A stretch of 64,000 bases of DNA from Desulfogranum mediterraneum DSM 13871 (lineage in GTDB: Bacteria > Desulfobacterota > Desulfobulbia > Desulfobulbales > Desulfobulbaceae). The notes beneath the pieces were generated by a model. The model searched no databases, had not been told where the DNA came from, and saw nothing but the letters and a program-made list of their open reading frames with translations. Both the position numbers and the translations under genes were made by a program. The stretch lies in contig NZ_AUCW01000004.1 in NCBI RefSeq assembly GCF_000429965.1, positions 124,001-188,000 on the forward strand. Reading direction: 5' to 3'. This document shows, in pieces, positions 46,566-55,076 of the stretch (positions are counted from its first letter, which is position 1; every line of letters begins with the position of its first letter).

Positions 46566-47765
46566 CTAGAGTTTGGCGGCCTTGGCAAGCGCGGCAAGCA
46601 GGGCGGCCTGATCGGCAGGCGCAGGCTTCACCGGCACCTGATAACAGAGGGTGCGATCCATGATGGCTGCAGATGCGGGCAGGGCCTGGCGATCGTAGTG
46701 GAATCGACGCTTGCCGCCGGCAGTGAAGGGCCAGCCATTGGCGCAGAGGGTCTTCTCTCCCAGGAGATGTTCCCAGCTGGGATAAAAGTGCCAGCTGTTT
46801 TCACCCCAGTTGATGGCACCTGCGCCGTTATCGCGGAGCACCTGGTTGACGGCCTGGGCACGCGCCCGGTCCGGCAGCATAAAGGCAAAGAAGGTGGCCG
46901 AATCCCCCTCTTCATCCAGGATCTCCCTGAAGCTCACCCCGGGGATGGCGGCAGCGGCCTCCTTGAGCAGGGCCTTATTGGCCTTCTGGGCTGCAATCAT
47001 CCCGTCCAGTTTGGCCAGCTGACCGAGACCGATGGCGCCCTGGAGTTCCATCATCCGGTAGTTGAAGCCGACAAAGGAACGTCCTTCTCCGCCCCGTCCG
47101 CCGGGATTGACCGCATGATCGTGGCCATGGTCCTGGTACTCAGACATCCTCTGCCAGAGCTGCTCATCGCTGGTGATGCACATCCCCCCCTCACCGGTGG
47201 TCATGGTCTTGACCGAATCAAAGGAGAAGGTGCCACAGGTGCCAAAGGTGCCAAGGTGTTGGCCGTCGAGGCGACCGCCCGCAGCCTGGGCCGTATCTTC
47301 AATCAAGGGCAGGTTATGGGCATCGGCAATGGCCTTGATCTCTCTGATCCGGGCCTGGGCCCCCAGCATATGCACCACGATAATGGCCTTGGTCTTGGGA
47401 GTGATCTTCTTTTCCAGATCAGCGGGATCCATATTCAGGGTGGTATCGATCTCGGTGAACACCGGTATCGCCCCCACATCGAGGATGGCCTCCCAGGTGG
47501 CCACAAAGGTAAAGCCCTGGGTGATCACCTCGTCGTCCAGGCCGATGCCCAGTGCACTCAGGGCTACCTTGAGGGCAGCGGTCCCCGAGGTAACCGCCTG
47601 GGCATGGCCGGCCCCGGTATAGCGGGCAAAGGCCTGCTCAAACTCCCGGACCTTGTAGACGTTGTTGCGCTGGCCGCCAAACTCATAGCGAAAGAGCACC
47701 CCGGTGTCCAGGACCTCCAGAACGTGTTGCTTTTCCTCTGCACCAAAGACTTCAAAACCTGGCAT
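46566..47765 (-). CDS. kdnA: KdnA-like DegT/DnrJ/EryC1 aminotransferase
   Basis: 399 residues. The start MPGFEVFGAEEKQHVLEVLDTGVLFRYEFGGQRNN-, the TSGTAALKVAL segment, EDTAQAAGG, and the PLP lysine block SFDSVKTMTTGEGG match Shewanella KdnA, the transaminase that makes 8-amino-3,8-dideoxy-manno-octulosonate (Kdo8N) as I recall it. Also similar are HGHDH, FNYRMMELQGAIGLGQL and SFREILDEEGDSATFFAFML. The ribosome site GAGGAGAAGG is 3-4 nt before ATG. The dehydrogenase partner kdnB is not in the window. Other DegT-family roles (sugar nucleotide amination) remain possible, but the N-terminal match is specific. Confidence 0.82.
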   Translation of the reverse strand: MPGFEVFGAEEKQHVLEVLDTGVLFRYEFGGQRNNVYKVREFEQAFARYTGAGHAQAVTSGTAALKVALSALGIGLDDEVITQGFTFVATWEAILDVGAIPVFTEIDTTLNMDPADLEKKITPKTKAIIVVHMLGAQARIREIKAIADAHNLPLIEDTAQAAGGRLDGQHLGTFGTCGTFSFDSVKTMTTGEGGMCITSDEQLWQRMSEYQDHGHDHAVNPGGRGGEGRSFVGFNYRMMELQGAIGLGQLAKLDGMIAAQKANKALLKEAAAAIPGVSFREILDEEGDSATFFAFMLPDRARAQAVNQVLRDNGAGAINWGENSWHFYPSWEHLLGEKTLCANGWPFTAGGKRRFHYDRQALPASAAIMDRTLCYQVPVKPAPADQAALLAALAKAAKL

Positions 47766-47894
47766 CTGCCTTCTCCTCTGACTTCAATATAAAAACTGTT
47801 AAGGTATCGTTACAGGCCCCATAGCGCCTGTTGTTTGCGGTCAGCCTCGCTGGTCTGGCTGGAGAACAACTCCCTGAGAGCAAAGGCTGCCTCT

Positions 47895-47932
47895 AAAAAA
47901 AACCCTGGTGGCTGGGTGGATCCTGAGCAGGG
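47895..47932 (-). terminator. Weak candidate terminator after panC
   Basis: On the minus strand a 5-bp stem (CCCTG/CAGGG) is followed by eight T residues (complement of 47895-47902), about 75 nt past the panC stop. The stem is short and the loop long, so this is tentative. Confidence 0.3.
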
Positions 47933-47952
47933 CATCGCCGCCCTGCAAAACG

Positions 47953-48010
47953 CCCTTACACCCTTACACCCTTACGCCTTTAAAAGCGCCTTTAAAAGCG
48001 CCTTTAAAAG
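47953..48010. repeat. Short tandem repeats at the 3' end of panC
   Basis: Three exact copies of CGCCTTTAAAAG (47975-48010) are preceded by three copies of an 8-nt CCCTTACA-type unit (about 47953-47976). The last repeat runs into the panC stop codon (48004-48006). The units are not multiples of each other and look like slippage products. Confidence 0.85.
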
Positions 48011-48861
48011 CTTCCGCTCACCAGAAAGCCGTTGTCAATCAGCCGGGCCCGCTCGGCAATATGCACGGCCAGGGCCAGGACCGTCCGCTGATCCACCTCG
48101 TCCGCCGCCTCCAGGGTATCACCGTCCACGAAACTGACATAATCGATTCTGGTATCCGCGAAGCTGGAGATATGCTCCCGGATCAGGGTATTCAACTCCC
48201 GGGTGGAGCGGACGCCCCGGGCCACGGCCTGACGGGCCAGCTTGATGGAGGCGGACAGGCTCAAGGCAGCATCTCTGCTGCCCTCGGGCAGGTTGGCGTT
48301 ACGGGAACTCATGGCCAGACCGTCGGCCTCCCGGACGATGGGGTGGCCAATGACCTTGGTGGTCATATTCAAGTCTGCCACCAGCCTCCGGATAATAGCC
48401 AGCTGCTGGTAATCCTTTTCCCCGAACACGGCAAGGGTCGGGCGGATCAGGTTAAAGAGCTTGGTGACCACCGTGGCCACCCCTGAAAAATGAACCGGCC
48501 GGTTGACCCCGCAGAGATGGGTGGCCAGGGGCTCGACCCGGATCACGGTTTGAAATCCCTGGGGATACATCTGTTCGTTGCTGGGGGCAAATACCACCGC
48601 AACCCCCTCCTTCTCCGCCAGGCTGACATCCCGTTCCATGCTTCTCGGATAGCGGTCAAGATCCTCGTTGGGACCGAACTGGGTAGGATTGACAAACAGG
48701 CTGACCACCACCAGATCGGCAGACTGGTGCGCCCTTCTCATCAGGCTGAGGTGGCCTTCATGGAAGTAGCCCATGGTGGGGACCAGGCCGATGGAACGCC
48801 CCTCCTGAAGCCGCGCCTCGGCCCAGGTTCGCATCTCCTCCGGAGTTGTTATGATCTTCAT
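48004..48861 (-). CDS. panC: Pantothenate synthetase
   Basis: Condenses pantoate and beta-alanine with ATP, last step of vitamin B5 synthesis. 285 residues, with VPTMGYFHEGHLSLM (HxGH), VSLFVNPTQFGPNEDL, GEKDYQQLAIIRR, READGLAMSSRNANL (the KMSKS-equivalent loop). Overlaps the YfgM-like gene upstream by 4 nt. Short tandem repeats sit at its stop codon. Confidence 0.95.
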   Translation of the reverse strand: MKIITTPEEMRTWAEARLQEGRSIGLVPTMGYFHEGHLSLMRRAHQSADLVVVSLFVNPTQFGPNEDLDRYPRSMERDVSLAEKEGVAVVFAPSNEQMYPQGFQTVIRVEPLATHLCGVNRPVHFSGVATVVTKLFNLIRPTLAVFGEKDYQQLAIIRRLVADLNMTTKVIGHPIVREADGLAMSSRNANLPEGSRDAALSLSASIKLARQAVARGVRSTRELNTLIREHISSFADTRIDYVSFVDGDTLEAADEVDQRTVLALAVHIAERARLIDNGFLVSGSF

Positions 48862-49559
48862 TGGAGCTGCTCCAGGCTATGGAGGCGCGACTTGATGACC
48901 ATCAGGGTCGGATCACCCTGAACCGAGGCGCCGTTTTCCTCCAGCTTTTGGATATAGAGCCTATAGTTGGCCACGGCCTGATCAGTGCGGCCAAGGGTCT
49001 CGTTGACCCGGCCCATCCCCCTGTAGGCCTCGCCCTCAAAGCCCTGCATGGCAGAGAGGGCCTTAAAGGCTGCCAGGGCCTGCTCCTCCATATTTTCCCG
49101 TTCATAGAGGCCGGCCAGCTTAGAGGTCACCAGCGGCTTGAGCAGACCAGGCAGGGAGGACTCACTCTCCAGCTGCTCCAGGAGGGTGATGGCCTGGCTC
49201 ATCTCCTGGTGCTGTTCATGCATCTTCATCAGCTCCACCTTTGCCCAGAGGGCGGAGGGGGTCGACCCATACTCCCGGATCACGGTCTCCAGTCGGCTGC
49301 GCTTCTGGTCCGGCTCCTGGAGGGCCTGATCCAGGGCAGAGGCAGCCTTGTTCAGGGTGTAGCTCCGGTACGAGCCATAGAGGGAAACGGCAACCACCAC
49401 TGCGGTGGCACAGATCAGAGCCGACCAGATCAGCTTGCTGTGTTTGCGGACAAAGGCAATGAATCCCGGCGGCAGGTTAAACTGTTCCAGCAAACCTTCG
49501 GGTTCTGCCATGGTATTCACCTCAATGGTCTTCTTATCAAAGACATTCTGTTCTGCCAT
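48858..49559 (-). CDS. YfgM-like membrane-anchored TPR protein
   Basis: 233 residues. Cytoplasmic N-terminus of about 42 residues, one TM (about 43-62, LIWSALICATAVVVAVSLYG), then a periplasmic helical domain with TPR-like repeats (ALDQALQEPDQKRSRLETVIREYGSTPSALWAKVELMKMHEQ; ALAAFKALSAMQGFEGEAYRGMGRVNETLGRTDQAVANYRLYI). YfgM associates with the Sec translocon and periplasmic chaperones. The ATG at 49559 has GAGAGA upstream; an in-frame GTG ten codons earlier is less likely. Confidence 0.75.
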   Translation of the reverse strand: MAEQNVFDKKTIEVNTMAEPEGLLEQFNLPPGFIAFVRKHSKLIWSALICATAVVVAVSLYGSYRSYTLNKAASALDQALQEPDQKRSRLETVIREYGSTPSALWAKVELMKMHEQHQEMSQAITLLEQLESESSLPGLLKPLVTSKLAGLYERENMEEQALAAFKALSAMQGFEGEAYRGMGRVNETLGRTDQAVANYRLYIQKLEENGASVQGDPTLMVIKSRLHSLEQLQ

Positions 49560-50160
49560 GAAAATTCTCTCGTAAAAGCTGATGGCCACCTTGAAAAAGT
49601 GTTTTTCCTTCCAACCTTGGACGTGCGCTCAAAAATTATATCCTCAGGATATCAAAGATATGCCTGCGGTAAAATTTATCTCGTGCCGTGACCTTGATCG
49701 AAAAATCTCATTTTTCAAGGTACCCTGATGATTAAGATGGAGCTTTAGCGACGGCGACAGCCCCGGAGCCCGGCCTCTCTTGAGGCGGCCCCCCTACGGG
49801 CCTGGGCCTGAACCACAGGCAGCTGATTATACTTCAGGATAAAAAAAATGCATCAACCAATCAGCCCCTTGGCGGAGAAAAACAGACCCAGGCCCGGGCC
49901 TGGCTACTCACCTTTAAAGATATCCCGAGCTACTGCCCCTGGCCGATATTCTTCCCTGGCCAGGCCCCGAGACGGTTGCCCTTCCGGCCCGGGGAGTTTA
50001 CAGTGATCGAGACGATCAGATCCCCTGCGACGGCTGGCAGCCGGGACTCCCCCCAGGGGGGGGGCACCCGGATATATCTCTACCCATAGCTTCAGCCCTT
50101 GCTCACCTTAAAAAACCGTACAGGGCAGCATGAATAACGCCCCTGCCACCCACAGACGCC
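49560..50160. other. 600-bp gene-free, GC-rich region with inverted repeats
   Basis: Divergent spacer between the YfgM-like gene and xseA, the largest in the window. It holds a perfect 16-bp palindrome CCAGGCCCGGGCCTGG (49888-49903), a small GCCTC-TCTT-GAGGC hairpin near 49775, and GGGCCTGGG (49798-49806) complementary to CCCAGGCCC (49887-49895). No known riboswitch, tRNA or 6S-like pattern was recognised. A frame from about 49810 to 50085 is open but has no start codon. Confidence 0.5.
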
Positions 50161-51501
50161 ATGGATACCAGCCAACACGTTTACAGCGTGCGCCAACTCA
50201 ACCGTGAAATCCGTTCTCTTCTGGAGGGGCGCTACCCCTTTATCAGTGTTGCCGGCGAGATCTCCTCCCTCAGACGCCCCTATTCCGGCCACCTCTACTT
50301 CACCCTCAAGGATGCCGACGCCCAGATCAAGGGCGTGCTCTTTAAGATGCAGCAACGCTACCTCTCAGAGGAGTTACGGGAGGGGATGCAGGTGGTCTGC
50401 CGGGGACGCATTTCCGTCTATGAACCCAGGGGGGATTACCAGCTGATTGTTGATCGGGTTGACTTTCGCGGGGCAGGTGAGCTCCAAGTCGCCTTTGAGC
50501 GACTGAAAAGACGGCTTGCAGAGGAGGGCCTGTTTGAGGCGGCCTCCAAGAGGCCTCTCCCCGGGATGCCCGAGCAGATCACCCTGGTCACCTCGCCCAG
50601 CGGCGCTGCGGTGCACGATTTTCTCCAGGTGGCGGCACGCCGTTTCCCCCTGACCGCGATCCAGATCTATCCGGTGACGGTGCAGGGTGAGCAGGCTGCC
50701 GGCGAAATCAGCCAGGCCATCGCTGAGCTCAACCGGCTGGGCCAGACCGAAATCATCGTCCTCTGCCGGGGCGGCGGCTCCATGGAGGATCTCTGGGCCT
50801 TCAACGACGAGCAACTGGCCAGGGTGATCCACGCCTCCACGATTCCGGTGGTCAACGCCGTGGGCCATGAAATCGACTTCACCATAGCCGACTTTGTCGC
50901 CGATCTCCGGGCCCCCACGCCCAGTGCGGCAGCGGAACTCCTCCTCCCGGACATCCGGGAGCTGGCCGACAGGGTCGCCATCCTCAGGGAGGCGCTGCTT
51001 CGCGCTCTTGGCCGCAGCATCTCCGAAGGGGAACACCGACTCCGTCTCCAGCAACACCGACTGGAGGCCATGCCCCACCCTCTGGACACCATCTCGCTCA
51101 AACTCGACCACCTGAGCACGGCCCTGGCCGCAGAGATGAGCGCCCTGATCAGCCAGAAGAACCAGCTCCTGCAGAGAGCCGCAGCGGCCCTGGATCGCAA
51201 CAGCCCGCAGCTGAGACTGGACCTGCACGGCCAGCAGCTGCAGGCCTTGGGGCTGCGGCTCTCAGGGTCGATCCAGAGCCTGATCAGGCGCAGGGAAGAG
51301 CAGCTCCACAGGGCTGCCGGCGTGCTTGACGCGGTCAGCCCGCTGGCCACCCTGGCCCGCGGCTATGCCATTGCCAGAAAGCCCGCGCCGCGGGCCACGG
51401 TGATCACCTCACCGGAACAGGTGCGTACAGGGGAAAAAATCGAGGTGCTGGTCCACGGGGGCAAGATCGACTGCCTGGTGGAACCGGCAGAGGGGAGATA
51501 G
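50161..51501 (+). CDS. xseA: Exodeoxyribonuclease VII large subunit
   Basis: 446 residues. N-terminal OB-fold (about 10-100, SVRQLNREIRSLLEGRYPFISVAGEISSLRRPYSGHLYFTLKD), catalytic domain with EQITLVTSPSGAAVHDFLQV, RGGGSMEDLWAFNDEQLARVI, NAVGHEIDFTIADFVADLRAPTPSAAAEL, then a long coiled coil (about 270-400) typical of XseA. Degrades single-stranded DNA to oligonucleotides with XseB, whose gene is not in the window. Confidence 0.95.
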   Translation: MDTSQHVYSVRQLNREIRSLLEGRYPFISVAGEISSLRRPYSGHLYFTLKDADAQIKGVLFKMQQRYLSEELREGMQVVCRGRISVYEPRGDYQLIVDRVDFRGAGELQVAFERLKRRLAEEGLFEAASKRPLPGMPEQITLVTSPSGAAVHDFLQVAARRFPLTAIQIYPVTVQGEQAAGEISQAIAELNRLGQTEIIVLCRGGGSMEDLWAFNDEQLARVIHASTIPVVNAVGHEIDFTIADFVADLRAPTPSAAAELLLPDIRELADRVAILREALLRALGRSISEGEHRLRLQQHRLEAMPHPLDTISLKLDHLSTALAAEMSALISQKNQLLQRAAAALDRNSPQLRLDLHGQQLQALGLRLSGSIQSLIRRREEQLHRAAGVLDAVSPLATLARGYAIARKPAPRATVITSPEQVRTGEKIEVLVHGGKIDCLVEPAEGR

Positions 51502-51554
51502 AGATAGGGGAAGGGGGAGCAGAGGCCCGGGGGCCCCTGTCCGGGCCGAGAGGG

Positions 51555-52004
51555 CTACTTCAAGAGGGCATCCACCTTCTCATTGATGGCGACCAGGACC
51601 ACCTCCAGCCGGGCCGGATCTTTTTTGGCGGTCTGTTTCAGTTGTTTACCCCATGACTGGAGCATCGAGTTGTCCACCTTCCGGATATCGTTATCCTTAC
51701 ACCACTCCAAGCCGATCTTGGTACCCAGGGTGACCAGGAGATCTCTCTGCCGACCTTGCTTAGCTGAAGGGATTTTGGCAAGGACCTCGGTGGCGATCTC
51801 CTGCCAACCGTCCACCAGCATATTCCCCTCCTGAAACTTGACAAACCAGTACTTTTCATCGGCACTCAAGCCGCTGGGTACGACGTATGGTGCAGGTGGA
51901 GACCCGCTGTCCCGGGATGCTGCGGGTATCTCCTGGGCCAGGGGCTGCCCCAGCCCGAAGAGCACCAGGCAGCCGGTGAGCAGCAACTGCTTTCCTTTAT
52001 TCAC
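51555..52004 (-). CDS. Small secreted protein of unknown function
   Basis: 149 residues from the GTG at 52004: signal peptide KQLLLTGCLVLFGLGQPLAQ, then a mature part of about 125 residues with no recognised domain, one Trp-Cys in IGLEWCKDND and a basic C-terminus. The longer frame (to 52064) is unlikely because a strong promoter-like pair lies inside it at 52049-52077 and would place the transcript start near 52042. AGGTG precedes the GTG by about 6 nt. It is convergent with xseA. Confidence 0.65.
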   Translation of the reverse strand: MNKGKQLLLTGCLVLFGLGQPLAQEIPAASRDSGSPPAPYVVPSGLSADEKYWFVKFQEGNMLVDGWQEIATEVLAKIPSAKQGRQRDLLVTLGTKIGLEWCKDNDIRKVDNSMLQSWGKQLKQTAKKDPARLEVVLVAINEKVDALLK

Positions 52005-52048
52005 ATAAACACCTGTTCTCAGCTTTTTAACAGTAATCATTCCTGTAA

Positions 52049-52077
52049 AAATTAGCATCTTCACCCTGCTGTGTCAA
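52049..52077 (-). promoter_or_regulatory. Putative promoter of the small secreted protein gene
   Basis: On the minus strand TTGACA (complement of 52072-52077), a 17-nt spacer ending TGC, and TAATTT (complement of 52049-52054); the TG before the -10 gives an extended -10 element. Transcription would start near 52042, which decides against start codons at 52064 or 52058. Confidence 0.6.
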
Positions 52078-52101
52078 GGAAAGAGCAACAGCAGCAGGGG
52101 C

Positions 52102-53181
52102 TCAGGACTTCCCGCTCACCCCAGCCTCGGCAAAAGTTTTCACCTCGGTCAGAATGGCTACCGCAGCCTCAAGGCTGTTCATGGCAAAGGCAGCGCCCGT
52201 CCCCTCTCCCAGCCTGAGCTGGAGGTCGAACAGAGGCTCCAGCTGCATTTTTTCCTGCATAAAACCATGCCCCGGCTCCACGCTCTGATGGGCGCAGATG
52301 ATATAGTCCCGGACAAAGGGTTCCAGGCTATAGGCAATCAGTGCTCCGGCAGTAGCAATGAAGCCGTCCACAACCACCGGTTTTTGCAGGGCCGCTGCCC
52401 CCAGGATCAAACCGGCAATACCGCCGATCTCGTAACCGCCGACCTTGGCCAGGACATCGAGACCGTCCCTCTTGTCGGGTTTGTTGACCTCCAGTGCCTG
52501 CTGCACAACCGCTATCTTATGGTCCAACTGCTCCTGGCTGATCCCGGTACCGCTACCGGTGAGTTCGGCCGCAGCCTTACCGGTCAGGACCGCGGCAATG
52601 GCACTGCTGGAGGTGGTGTTGCCGATGCCCATCTCACCGGTGCCAAAGACATCGACCTCAGGGGCCAGCTGGTTGGCGATCTCAATACCTGCCTCCACGG
52701 TCATGACCGCATGGGTCCTGGACATGGCCGGCCCCTGGCTGATGTTAGCCGTTCCCGGGGCGATCTTCTTGGCAATGAAGCCGGGGCTATCCCTGAGGCT
52801 GGTAAAGGGGTCCTTCGCCCCCATATCCACCACCACGATCCCGGCCCCGGCCTGCCCGGCCAGGGCGTTGATCCCGGCTCCCCTGTCCATGATATTATGG
52901 ACCATCTGGGTGGTCACCTCTGCCGGGTAAGCAGAAACCCCCTCGGCGGTCACCCCGTGATCACCGGCCATGACCACGATGGTTTTCCTGGCCACAGGGG
53001 GCTGCATGCTGCGGGTCATCCCGGCCAGATCAACGGCCAGATCCATCAGTCTTCCCAGAGCCCAGCGGGGCATGGTCAACTGCTGCAAACGCCCGGTCGC
53101 CTCATTGCGGAAGGACAGGTCCTGGGGATAGATCTTGCGAATGGTTGATTCCAAATAACCGAGCTGCTCCTGCTGTGCCAT
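52102..53181 (-). CDS. cobT: Nicotinate-nucleotide-dimethylbenzimidazole phosphoribosyltransferase
   Basis: Makes alpha-ribazole phosphate for the cobalamin lower loop. 359 residues from ATG 53181; motifs VVMAGDHGVTAEGVSAYP, TQMVHNIMDRGAGINALA, GTGEMGIGNTTSSSAIAAVLTG, DVLAKVGGYEIGGIAGLILGAA and the late LRLGEGTGAAFAM with the active-site Glu. The ATG has AAGGAG six nt upstream; the frame opens five codons earlier. No cobalamin riboswitch is evident in the 146 nt before it, and no other cob gene is adjacent. Confidence 0.94.
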   Translation of the reverse strand: MAQQEQLGYLESTIRKIYPQDLSFRNEATGRLQQLTMPRWALGRLMDLAVDLAGMTRSMQPPVARKTIVVMAGDHGVTAEGVSAYPAEVTTQMVHNIMDRGAGINALAGQAGAGIVVVDMGAKDPFTSLRDSPGFIAKKIAPGTANISQGPAMSRTHAVMTVEAGIEIANQLAPEVDVFGTGEMGIGNTTSSSAIAAVLTGKAAAELTGSGTGISQEQLDHKIAVVQQALEVNKPDKRDGLDVLAKVGGYEIGGIAGLILGAAALQKPVVVDGFIATAGALIAYSLEPFVRDYIICAHQSVEPGHGFMQEKMQLEPLFDLQLRLGEGTGAAFAMNSLEAAVAILTEVKTFAEAGVSGKS

Positions 53182-53327
53182 CTTCTTCTCCTTCATCTGA
53201 GCCCCTGTTGGCTCTTGTTCTCATTAATAATTACCCTGCAAGCCAAGACAGAGCCAGACCTCCCCTGTCTTTCCCTGGGCTGCAGATACCGGCGCACCAT
53301 GGCCTCCACCAGACGCACCAGATCTCT

Positions 53328-55076
53328 CTAGGTACCCTCTGCCAGGATACGGTCGTAGAGCTTGCCCACACCATACTCCCGGCGTCGTTGAAACTTTTCC
53401 AAGGGCGGCCCGATCAACTGCATCTCCGGGTAGTGCCTCTGCATCTCAATGGCAATATCCATCTCCTTGGTACAGCCGGTTGAGTAGGTGGCATCCTTGC
53501 CGCTCCACTCCGGAGGGACCTTCTGCTCCATCAGGTTGAAGGTCTTCTCCACATCGGCCACGCTCTGAAACCTCCAGATATCGATGTTTCCCGAGCGTTG
53601 AAAGATTTCCCACATATACATGATGTCATCGGCATCCATCCCCTCTTCGAAATGTTCGGCAGGATTGATGATCACCACATCGTGGAGGCTGGAACGGAGA
53701 TAGTCGATAAAGACATTCAAGACATCCTTGGCGGTCTGCAGTTGACCGGGGATGGAACCGACAATGGCGGAATAGAACATCACCTTCCTGCCCTGCTCCT
53801 TCTCCCGCTTGACCATGTCCACCAGTTCCTCGGCCTTGCGGCGGAGTGCCGACTGGGGAAAACGGATGGTGGCCGGATGATGGAGTTTGAGCAAAAAATC
53901 CACCTGACCGTCGTCTCCCGGGATAATAGAAATCAGGTCCCGGGTAAACTTGAAACTGTTGTTGATGGTCTCCCGACAGCCCGGACTCCGGCTCACCACC
54001 AGGTCGGCCTCTTTAAAGGCGCGGGCAAAGGTAACCGAGCTCAACAGCGGATTAAAGGGCTCCTGGGTACCGTCGGAGACCACCACCAGCCGATCGGAGC
54101 TATCCATTCGACGGAGCAGCTCATTCTTGGAGATATGGGCATCACAGACCAGATCGGCCCCCTCCAGCAGCCGGTCCAGGGTCAGATCTTCCAGGAGATC
54201 GATAAAAGAAACCCGGTGGTAATAAAAGCCCTGCTTCACCGCCAGGATCACCTTGATGCCCAGTTTCATCAGATTCTTGATAATGGCCAGATCAAAGACG
54301 ATCTCTCCCGAACGGCCGGCCAGCCAGAGGATACATGGTCTTCTTCTGCCGGAGAGGACCTCCCGCAACCAGTTGCAGAGCCAGTCCCATTCCCGATTCT
54401 TGATCCCCTGATTCATCAGGGCCCGAAGGGTCTCCTTCTCAGGAGGACGGTCGCTCTGCCAGATCGAACGCACAGAAGAGAGCAGCAGCAGGCGGCGGAG
54501 CCGGAGAAGGTGGAGTTGAAGATCGACATCAAACAGGGTGGTCTCCTGCTCGATGGCCAAACCTTCAAGGGAGTTGAAGGCCTCTTTAAAATTCGCCGAG
54601 GCCAGAAAATCGGCCACCCGCCGATTCTGCTCCCCCTTCACCCCTGCCAGGGGACGATCAATCTCGCTGATGTTGGTAAAGATCCCCAGCAGTCGCTTTT
54701 CCAGGCGGCCGGGAAGCTGGACCTTATGGAGGATCTCATGATTGTACTTGATGGAGAGCAGACTCAGGAGGTACTGCTGTTTATAGGCGTCGACCACCAC
54801 CTCTCTGACCAGTCGTTCCAGTCGACCCCAGATCCGGGTATAGGAGGAGGTCAGGATGGTCTCGGCACGTTTTTCGATGATGGCGCCGAACAGGACATCG
54901 GAACAGGGGTAGTAGAGCTGATCATAGCCAAGATGAACCATGAAGTTCAACTGTTCCGGTGAGGCGACCATGTCCGGAAAGGCCTCGTAGGCCAGATGGT
55001 TTTCCGTGAAAAAGTTGGTCACCCAGGCATCCTGATCAGGATCCAGGCCACGCTGATAGGCAACGAGTTCAGCCAT
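53328..55076 (-). CDS. DUF89/ARMT1-like domain protein
   Basis: 582 residues. The central part (about 245-390) resembles DUF89 damage-control phosphatases: ILWLAGRSGEIVFDLAIIKNLMKLGIKVILAVKQGFYYHRVSFIDLLED and LVVVSDGTQEPFNPLLSSVTFARAFKEADLVVSRSPGCRETI, comparable to the (D)NAGEIVFD and K.QGNFE blocks of that family, though the first block reads AGRSGEIVFD. The N-terminal 240 and C-terminal 190 residues are not assigned. ATG 55076 (with GGGGGAAG upstream) overlaps aroK by 8 nt; the frame is open further but inside aroK. A role in removing damaged phosphometabolites is inference. Confidence 0.7.
   Translation of the reverse strand: MAELVAYQRGLDPDQDAWVTNFFTENHLAYEAFPDMVASPEQLNFMVHLGYDQLYYPCSDVLFGAIIEKRAETILTSSYTRIWGRLERLVREVVVDAYKQQYLLSLLSIKYNHEILHKVQLPGRLEKRLLGIFTNISEIDRPLAGVKGEQNRRVADFLASANFKEAFNSLEGLAIEQETTLFDVDLQLHLLRLRRLLLLSSVRSIWQSDRPPEKETLRALMNQGIKNREWDWLCNWLREVLSGRRRPCILWLAGRSGEIVFDLAIIKNLMKLGIKVILAVKQGFYYHRVSFIDLLEDLTLDRLLEGADLVCDAHISKNELLRRMDSSDRLVVVSDGTQEPFNPLLSSVTFARAFKEADLVVSRSPGCRETINNSFKFTRDLISIIPGDDGQVDFLLKLHHPATIRFPQSALRRKAEELVDMVKREKEQGRKVMFYSAIVGSIPGQLQTAKDVLNVFIDYLRSSLHDVVIINPAEHFEEGMDADDIMYMWEIFQRSGNIDIWRFQSVADVEKTFNLMEQKVPPEWSGKDATYSTGCTKEMDIAIEMQRHYPEMQLIGPPLEKFQRRREYGVGKLYDRILAEGT

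Noticed and set aside
49810-50085. Startless open frame before xseA reading ...WLLTFKDIPSYCPWPIFF...
   Set aside because: No start codon and no family match; could be a relic but the evidence is too thin to call a pseudogene.
51524-51547. GGCCCGG/CCGGGCC stem between xseA and the small secreted protein gene
   Set aside because: Seven-bp stem without a T-tract on either strand; not supported as a terminator.
53182-53327. Cobalamin riboswitch before cobT
   Set aside because: The spacer is too short and lacks the B12-box.
53598-54962. 454-codon open frame antisense to the DUF89-like gene
   Set aside because: No family resemblance; codon pattern of a shadow frame.
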